Of a DNA stretch of 64,000 nucleotides, positions 56,288 through 64,000 are shown piece by piece (position 1 is the stretch's first letter; every line of letters begins with the position of its first letter). Origin of the DNA: Norana najaformis (taxonomy: Eukaryota; Annelida; Clitellata; Crassiclitellata; Hormogastridae); contig OZ029918.1 in NCBI GenBank assembly GCA_964023275.1, positions 15,012,355 through 15,076,354 of the forward strand. Direction: 5' to 3'. The notes under the pieces were generated by a model. That model was not told where the DNA came from. It saw nothing but the letters and a program-made list of their open reading frames with translations, and did no database searches. Made by a program: the position numbers and the translations under genes.

Positions 56288-56964
56288 GTAAGACTGTGGA
56301 CAGTATCCTTAAACTATTAGGCATACAGTAGTAGTATGAACAGGTATACTTGCCAACATAAGCAGGACAGGTATGCTTGCCCTCTGGCCCCTATAAGAAA
56401 AGCCCCACCTCGATTTGTATCTACAGATGCATAGCATAATTGTTCGGGACTTTCGGATTCGCAGTATAATATCCAGTATATCCAAACTCTTAAATCGGTC
56501 TATATCTTTGAAACTTATGTAAATGTTATCATGTGTGTACAGAATTTCCTTTTGGAGCGTTTATAAGACTTAGATGTCAAGTCTTGGTTCCTGGTAGAAG
56601 TGCGTCAGTTCTGCACATGCGTTCCGATTCTGAACGACGGTAGCGCCCTCTTGGGACCAGCGCAAAAGTAAAAGGAAATTTCTCTTAAGTCTCATCTCAT
56701 GCCTGAACTTTGTATGGAATCTTTATCACATTGCGATTCTGCTGTATTGTACTGCATTGGATTTCATTGTGTTGTACAAAAAATAAATAATGATTTGGAT
56801 CCGAAGTGCATGATGATGTAGAGTATATCGATAGCAAAGCTACCCATGGTTGGTAGCCCCAAAGTACAGACCAGTCAGATGAAGAAGATATACTCGTCAA
56901 ATTCATGTCAAGTACACAGAGCAGGGGAAGCTATCATCTGACATGACCAAGACATGATGACACA
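56288..56964. other. Intron-like DNA
   Basis: Searched for the exon encoding helix 2 of the bHLH; none found. No other feature. Confidence 0.4.
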
Positions 56965-58735
56965 TTCCAACATGTCCTTCGTTTTGTACTAGCACCTTGA
57001 GCACGCAGTAATAACACACGTCAGTCCCACTTGGACGATCTAGTTTGGAAGGCTGTAACAACTAAATTTTCATCTAATGTACATAAAAACTCAAAATATG
57101 ATGCTGTATGCATAATTGACACTACTTTGATATTTTTAGAGGTTTTGCAGCTCCCGAGAATATTTCACCATATGTACCTAATTCTGTACCTTGATATACA
57201 ATAATATGCAATATACAGGATATACAGGATATACAATAATATACAATAAGAAACTGTATTTTTAATAAATATGTACCTTTACCTAAATCTACCCTCTCAC
57301 CGCTTACCTCTGTTATTCATGCTGCAGCTCGCCTAGTTAAAGGCCTTGGCCCTCGAGATCACATTACTCATTCTTTACAACAACTTCATTGGTTACCCAT
57401 TCAGGCCCGCATATCTTTCAAAATCTGTCTATTTATGTTCAAAATTATGTCAGGCTCTGCCCCGTCCTACCTGTCCTCTCTAGTTAAACCTTGTACTTCC
57501 ACTGAGTCCAGAAGAAGATTGCGTTCGGCTTCAAAAGGGGACTTTGAAGTCAGAAGAGTTAACCTACAGTTTGGTAAAAGAATGTTTGAAGTAGCTGGTC
57601 CAGCTGAGTGGAACTCTTTACCTGAATCTATTCGAAGATGCTCTTCAATAGATAATTTTAAAATAAAACTTAAGACTCATTTATTCTCTCAGTACTATAA
57701 CTAATTATTATGTTGTAACGCGTCCTTTGAGTAAGACATTGTTTTATTAAGGCGCGTTATAAATATAAGTTGTATTGTATTGTATGTAGTTTGATAGACC
57801 ACCAATTAACATGAAATTTGTTCATAAATTCACATAAATTATGATAAAGAAATGTTTACGTTAACTGTATTTTTAATAAAAATTACTTAGATATGTTGCA
57901 TTTATATTTTTAAAAGTGATCACATTAGTTTCACAGCTTCGATATTGATACGTTAGGGTAAAAAGTCTGTTAATACCGTCCATAATTGCAACTCGTGATG
58001 CCAAAAAACGACCATATTTGCCACTCTGTAAACTCCTTAAAACAAAAAACACCAGCAGGATTTTTTGAAAACTTTTCAAATGATCTATGCTCTATCAGAA
58101 AATGCAATAAAACATAATATTTTGGTGTCCCGTTTTTGGAATTTATTTCTCTCTGACCCCCTTTGTCAGATTTGGTAAATTTGACCTACTATATCCAGCA
58201 GATGTGAATAAGTAATGAAGTCAAACTCTGCCAAGTAATTTCCAGCTACATAGACTGTATAGCTATAAAAATTGGGTGCATTGTGCGCGGTAATTGTGGA
58301 GATATTGATAATCGAATATTGTAAAATTTAGAAATAAAATGAATATGAAGGCACATTTGACATTTAATTCAGCTAAAATTACAGGATATACAATAATAAT
58401 AATTATATTTTTGTAATGTGCACAAGAAACTGTATAGGAAGAAAAAATCATCTAAAGTGGTTTAAAAGCTCTAGAGATATCAATTCTCAAAAAGTGGACA
58501 TCTTGAAGTTTCGCGAAATGCCTTCGGAGGGTGTGGTCACGGAATCAACGATATCTTGGAAAATATTTTAAATGTTGCAGAAAAATTTTGGGCTTTTCCA
58601 TCCAATACATCTTCCAACATGTGGTTAAAATTTCAGCCAATTCTGAGATGGTTGGGTGGGAAATTTCCTCAGAATTGGTTGAGTTGAGCTGGAATGACCC
58701 TTTAAGAGTTGAGCTGGAATGACCCTTTAAGCAAG
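56965..58735. repeat. Dispersed repeat R1, copy 2, with nested CR1-like fragment
   Basis: Matches 42013-43250 in two parts, interrupted at about 57230-57785. The right end carries a short tandem duplication of GAGTTGAGCTGGAATGACCC (about 58679-58730). Confidence 0.65.
57284..57785 (+). mobile_element. CR1-like 3' fragment nested in R1
   Basis: Reads MFKIMSGSAPSYLSSLVKP and FEVAGPAEWNSLPESIRR, preceded in frame by an AARLV-type and LHWLP-type segment, and ends GGCGCGTTATAAATATAAG with (TTGTA)n. This is the C-terminus and 3' end of a CR1-like ORF2. Confidence 0.75.
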
Positions 58736-59063
58736 TTAATGAAACATCAATATAAAGAAACGTTTTTATGGATTTTTACACTTTAGCAAGTTCTTGTTCA
58801 AACGAACGATTCATATTGCTCACCTTCAGCATGATGTACTTAAGGGAAAAAGGCACATAGATTTAGCCAGTGATGGAACACAAGTTTTCATGCTGGGGCA
58901 CATGTACAGGGGGCTCTGAAGGCGCAAAGCCACCCGTGGTTAGTAGTTTGAAACTTCATGCCTCTAGCCACTGGCGTGTTTTGCCTCCAGCGCTCGCTGT
59001 ACATGTGGCTAAAACTGTTCTTTAAAACTGAAGGCGTTTCAAAGGCTTCTTGTGTTTGTTTAG
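58736..59063. other. Non-coding DNA before last HES-like exon
   Basis: No helix-2 exon found. Ends with TTGTGTTTGTTTAG, a good acceptor. Confidence 0.4.
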
Positions 59064-59569
59064 TTCAAAGCGCAGGATCGCTGAATAAGGCTTATGAAGA
59101 TGGCTACATGGAACGCCTTCATGCGACACAGCTGTGCCTCAATCAGATGGGAGTGATCACGAGTCCGCAGATGAACGAGATTGTAAAGAACAACTCGCTT
59201 CAGCATATGCAACAGAAGACGACACAAAGCTTATTGATCTCAGTTCATTCTGGTGTCAGTGGTTTCAACTTCGATACCAGAGCAGCTGGAGCTGCAGGAG
59301 TCCTTCAAATGCCATCAATGTCACCCATCTATGCTCTTGACGCTCTTGGTGTCTCACAAGTGCCACGTGAAATTTCATATGTCAACTCTCCTGGTAGTTT
59401 AGGTATCCCACAAATGTCATTCTGCAGCAAACTACCATTGCCAGTGTCGTGTACCAACGTTTCAAACAACTCTGATATCTCACAACTGTCAGCCACCGAT
59501 TTTACCAACCAAATTCCATACGCCGATGGACAGTTCCCAACACCCTCCTCAAGCCTTTCCCAATCTTAA
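59064..59569 (+). CDS. HES-like last exon with Orange-like domain
   Basis: Begins after TTTAG in a phase that gives QSAGSLNKAYEDGYMERLHA, resembling the start of the Orange domain, which follows the bHLH in HES repressors and tunes partner choice. The rest is Ser/Pro/Gln-rich with repeated 'GV/GS-x-IPQM' segments. No WRPW Groucho-binding tetrapeptide is seen before the stop at 59567-59569. The same frame reopens at 59639-59854. The link to 56191-56287 is by position and domain order only. Confidence 0.45.
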
Positions 59570-60540
59570 TCAAAATCTCGATTTGTCCCATACAAAAATA
59601 AAAATTGACCAGCTCTTCAGAACAAGAATACAGACTCTTTGAGTCCACCTAAACCTATTCGAAGACGATTGAAGCTGTACCAAGCGTTCCATGGTCACCA
59701 AATGACGACATCCGCTATTCCATTGCATTATCTCCATCAAAATACAGCGATAAATCGGAGCGACCCACAGGGAAACAAAGTCGCATCAGGTGAAGAAGCT
59801 GAAGAAAAAGGCACGTTCCGAGTCGACGGCAGTGCCTCGAAACTTCGCCAATGAAACACAACGGCCTTTGTCGGCAAAAGCCTCCTCTACTGTTCAGTTG
59901 ACGAAATCATCATCATTGTCAAATGCAAGCTACGAATCAGTGGCACTCGGACTGAAATCCGCCGTTGAAACCCGACTACTGGCGATAGAAAGTTCGTTTT
60001 TACAAAATGTCAGTTTAACATTGAAAATCTCGGATGAAACTGTATCACCTTCAACAATAAAACGCTCTCAAGGCCCACCATAGGGATTAGACAAAGATCT
60101 TTGGAGGCCATTTGAGAGTGGTCTCGGTATAAACAGTCACACGTCTTCTACAACACTCTTCCGATAGTAAAACTGAAACGTGAAAATTTGTCATTTCTAC
60201 GGCTTCTGTCGGCAAAATCAAAGACTAAGCATCAATCCCTAAGGATTGATTAACCGATACAGGCTGGACTTCACCTCAAGTTCAGTCGTTAAGAATACTA
60301 AGATCATGAGCGATTTCATCTTACACAGAATCGTCAGCAGATGACACATATGTACAAATCAGAAGAAGAGCCATTCACTAAGAGCTATCCACTGCCTCGA
60401 AAGGCAGCCACGGGCACTAAGTGTTTGCGACTTCACTTTTCTTAGCTTCGGCATAAAAGGACGGGCGACCAGTTCTCCCTCTCGCCGGTCAGTATGCTTG
60501 TTAGAGCTGAGTTCGCTATGGTATAGAGTACTATAGCGTG
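59570..60540. other. Non-coding DNA with SINE-like body fragment
   Basis: Includes two unassigned frames (59639-59854, 59790-60083) with Lys/Ser-rich low-complexity translation, and at 60420-60500 a piece related to the SINE-like element at 44403-44665. Confidence 0.4.
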
Positions 60541-60617
60541 AAAATCGCTAAGTATTCAACGACATAAGTATACGAGTGAAGCACTCGTACTTATGTCGTT
60601 GAATACTTAGCGATTTT
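60541..60617. repeat. Long near-perfect hairpin (38/36-nt arms, 3-nt loop)
   Basis: Left arm 60541-60578, loop AAG, right arm 60582-60617; the only imperfection is a 2-nt TA bulge in the left arm. Arm core CTAAGTATTCAACGACATAA. It could be a palindrome from replication-slippage, the tip of a fold-back transposon, or a precursor of a small RNA. Confidence 0.85.
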
Positions 60618-61443
60618 GAGTTGAGCTCTGGTTGAACTCCAGTTATGCCATCGTTGTATTGTGAGCGATCATTCGATATGTTTGCCAGTTTGTGGACTAT
60701 TTGAGCTTTATTTTTGTGTATGTACAGTTTCAGCTTGAGACAGCCCGGTTTTCTCTTCTACTGTAGGCCTATATTTTTTAATAGTTATAAGTGCGCAGAA
60801 CTTTAATATCTATTTCAGTTTACTTGAATAACATATCCGAAATAATTTTATTGCAGCATGATCATGTAGCTAATGTATTCACATATTTAAATATTAGTTA
60901 TTGGCCCATTGCAGTGGCTTAGCTGAATTAAAATATCTCAATGCACGTAACATTAATTATGTAACTACTGTAGTAACGTGCTAAAATAGATTTATTATAG
61001 CACCAGTTGCGCATGGACACGACGTTGTTGTTAGTGATGTCTAGGATCGGCAGTTTGAATGTCGGCTGCAGTCTTGTTCTTTAGTTTTGAGTCAAAATAT
61101 CGACCCATGAAACCACAATTCTGCTGATTGGGGCTAAAGTAGGAGGAACAAACAAAGTCTTGGAATGGAAACAAAATTGATCTTTCTCAGTTGACTCAGA
61201 GGTCGCATACCTTGCCTTTGTCTACGACCTCATTTTCCTGACCAATCATGTAGTAAAAACAAACTATACAGTAATATATTATAATATTGAAAAATAATAT
61301 AATATAATATTGTCACGTTAAACTAAACTCAGAGGACTAATATAGAACATTGTGGCAATGCAAATAATGTATATACATGGTCAACAGAGCACAATCTAAT
61401 CTGAGTACGTATATGGCGTTATTGTTTTAATGGAGGTGTCGCA
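60618..61443. other. Intergenic DNA
   Basis: No gene or repeat recognised apart from a short ATAATATA stretch near 61275-61312. Confidence 0.4.
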
Positions 61444-61753
61444 AAATAGTTCGTCCGACAGGGGTGGGTGGGTTCGGCCTGGCCTATGTGGCCCAGGACT
61501 TCACGTCTGACGTCGAGGATGGAGTAAGTTGAAGATGGCGTCTCAAGCAGAGAGGGCGAAGATGGCTCCTCAGGCGGAGACGGTGACCGAGAAGTAGACG
61601 TCGACTCGGGCGAAGACGACGACCAAGGAGTAGACCGTCGAAGACCTGCGTATATAAAATGCACACACATAAGTCACTATCTTTCGTTCAATACTCATAG
61701 TTTATTTAACGACGCCTCCGTGACAAAGACGATGGGCGTTGCTCATGAAATGT

Positions 61754-61953
<200 letters not shown>

Positions 61954-62048
61954 AAGCCCTATACAGTTTGAAACAGAGAATGTCTAAAAAGAATTTAACT
62001 ACTCAGCGTTCGTTTGTTATGGTATGCTTGACAGTCCATATTAGGTTT

Positions 62049-62324
62049 TTACAAAATCTTATGAATAGATTTGATGTACTTATAGATGATATCTGTACAG
62101 ATTTTGGACCTCAGTATTGTCCTTATATCATATAATATTTTTTGTCGGTGGCATTCGTCCTGGAGCTGTTTCTGCAGGGTCATTGTACATTCGACGAGGA
62201 AGTGCGTTACATTTTCTGTGACGCCACATGATTCGCAGTTCGCAGTGTCTTTCTTGCGCCAGCGATGGAGTTGCTCACTGAGTAGGCAGTGGCCAAAGCG
62301 AAGTCTGGATATGGTTACTGTCAC
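62049..62324 (-). mobile_element. RNase-H-end fragment of a non-LTR retrotransposon ORF2
   Basis: Leftward SRLRFGHCLLSEQLHRW, NCESCGVTENVTHFLVEC and a Lys/Ile-rich tail. This is the C-terminal region after RNase H in I/jockey-like elements, with a CxxC...HxxxxC zinc knuckle. Confidence 0.65.
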
Positions 62325-62849
62325 AAAACTGTGACTGCTACGCCTCGGTATCGCCGCCTGCCGAGTGCTTTTGAATTACCTATGCATCAAACTTTCGTCA
62401 CACCTTTTATTGAGTTGCCAGAGGCGCTATACTTACCCGAGGAACAACCAACGAAGGGAGAACGACTTATGTGTGTGGATGTTCTATACACAGGTCTTCG
62501 ACGTCTCCGCCTCGGTCACCGACTCCGCCTTGACGCTATCATCGAGGGTCTGTGCCTCGCCGTCTTCGCCTGAGTCAACGGTCTGCGCTACGCCGTCCTC
62601 GCCTGAGGCGACGGTCTACGCCTCGTTCACCGCCTCCGCCGCTGTATTCGACGGTCTGTGCCTCGCCATCTCCGCCTTCAGCACGGTCTCCGACGTCTAG
62701 GCCTCGAGAGCCTTCTTTAACTGTACGCCATCCTCGACGTCGGCCTTTGTAAGTCCTGGGCCACACAGGCCAGGCCGAACCCACCCAAGGGGCCACACAG
62801 GCCAGGCCGAACCCACCCACCCCTGTCGAACGAACGATTTTCATGACAT

Positions 62850-64000
62850 TGGCGCCCAATGTGGGGCTCGAGGACGTATGGTTCAACTTCTCGGTAGTAC
62901 GATGCTGTGCGTGATTTTTCCCACTCTGCCTGCCACTTGCGTTGGAAGTGGTCACGATAGGTGGTGTTGATTGCAGGTGGTTGCATCTCCCTGTTTACTT
63001 CCTCAACTTTTACTCTGATCTCTTCTTGTCCGTCCTTCAACCTTCGGCGTTTACCGGCTTGGAGAACGTCTTGGGTCGGGTGATTCGGAAGAGACTGGAT
63101 CTTAGTGGTGTATTCCATCATCTGTTGTCTGCGACGTAGATGCAGGGGCATCTCTCCGCAGTCGACCTGAAGAGCCGCGATGCCTGTACCCCGCAGTGCT
63201 CCGCAGCAGATGGATAAGGCCTTGTATTGGATCGTGTCGAGCTTGGCTCGATGCGACGACGATGCATTGTCATAGGCTATGCTGCCGTAATCATTAATGG
63301 ATCGAATCAGGGCCCTATACACCATGAGCAGAATTTCTTTTGAGGCTCCCCAGGTGGCGCCTGCCATGGCTCGCAGTAGATTAAGACGAGGCTTGCACCG
63401 GTCTACAACGTAGTTAAGATGTGTTGTCCAGTCGAGCTTCTGATCGAATATCATGCCTAGAAACTTAACCGATTTTTCAAAGAGCAGGTTCGTCGTCCCA
63501 AGCTTGAGACTAGGTCGTCCTACTTTCGGTTTTCGTCCGCGATGAAACCAGACGGCAACCGTCTTACTCGTAGAGACCTTGAAACCCCAGCAGTCGAAGA
63601 ATTTCTTTACCTAGTTCAGGTACTTCTGGAGTTCACGCTCGTTTACCTCAGCTTTGTGGCTGGAACGCCATATGGCACTGTCGTCTGCGTAGAGCGACAG
63701 TTTTATACCATTTGTCGGTTCAGGAATATCGTTCAGTAGTATGGTGAACAGGACAGGGCTGATAACACTGTCCTGGGGTGAGCCGTTTTCCATTTGAAAG
63801 GGACTGGACAGAGATTTTCCAACTCACACACGGATAGTTCGACCGGAGAGAAAGTCCCTGATCCAGCTGTAAATCTGACCCTGTATGCCGAGACGTTGTA
63901 GCTTGTATAGCAATCCATCTGTCCACATAAGGTCGAACGCTTTTTCCAGGTCGATGAAGACTCCAGTCGTCGTCTGCCCGCTGGCAAACGCCCTCTGGAT
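62850..64000 (-). mobile_element. Non-LTR reverse transcriptase (I/jockey-like), decayed, runs off window
   Basis: Leftward, in several frames: LSLYADDSAIW with the catalytic Asp pair (63611-63793), ENGSPQDSVISPVLFTILLN before it, then MIFDQKLDWTTHLNYVVDR, LLMVYRALIRSINDYGS and LDTIQYKALSICCGAL (62850-63454). The 5' part continues to the right beyond the window. It probably belongs with the RNase-H-end fragment at 62049-62324, split by the GC-rich arm. Confidence 0.75.

Noticed and set aside
56288-59063. Exon for helix 2 of the HES bHLH domain
   Set aside because: Looked for the expected Leu-Glu-Lys-Ala-Asp-Ile-Leu-Glu-type coding in all + frames; not found, so not annotated.

Overview
The window is animal genomic DNA, most likely from a marine invertebrate. 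Evidence is two recognisable host genes with GT-AG introns (the 3' end of an otoferlin-type ferlin and pieces of a HES-like bHLH gene), several CR1-, RTE- and L2-like non-LTR retrotransposons, tRNA-headed SINEs, many microsatellites, and an endogenous DNA virus/transposon of the adintovirus (Maverick/Polinton-like) kind. I cannot name the species or phylum.

1-13.8 kb: two head-to-tail, diverged copies (A and B, about 7 kb each) of the structural half of an adintovirus-like element. Gene order: four small leftward genes (an uncharacterised protein, a membrane-helix protein, a dUTPase-fold-like protein, an amphipathic virion-core-like protein), a penton-like protein and an A32-like packaging ATPase leftward, then rightward a zinc-ribbon/phospholipase-A2-like protein that overlaps a DDE integrase with chromo-like tail, then a leftward protein (copy A only) and a Ser/Asp/Cys-rich protein. 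Each copy ends in a 17-bp covarying hairpin and a conserved kappaB plus CRE-like motif pair. No hexon-type capsid or maturation protease is seen. 15.4-20.3 kb holds a decayed, intron-containing protein-primed family-B DNA polymerase of the same element class.

20.5-25.4 kb: a 5'-truncated RTE insertion with target duplication, then repeat-rich DNA with many (ATT)n arrays. 25.4-36.9 kb: last five exons of an otoferlin-like gene (+ strand), with a nearly 9-kb intron filled by a putative solo LTR, three CR1-like copies (one carrying a 2A-like motif) and a 44-bp minisatellite. The gene as read has a nonsense codon and a frameshift near its 3' end.

37-52 kb: mostly non-coding, with a hAT-like fold-back element, a 1-kb dispersed repeat, two SINE-like copies, an RTE endonuclease fragment and a decayed L2-like element with ORF1 and ORF2. 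51.9-54.3 kb: the best candidate for something undescribed, a compact 2.36-kb element with imperfect terminal inverted repeats, a promoter with two CRE sites and a TATA box, and one intact 565-codon gene with zinc-binding pairs and RNase-H-like acidic residues. 54.5-60 kb: fragments of a HES-like gene interrupted by a MITE-like element and a second copy of the dispersed repeat. 60.5-64 kb: a long hairpin, a GC-rich fold-back pair around a 193-bp (AT)n tract, and a decayed non-LTR retrotransposon.
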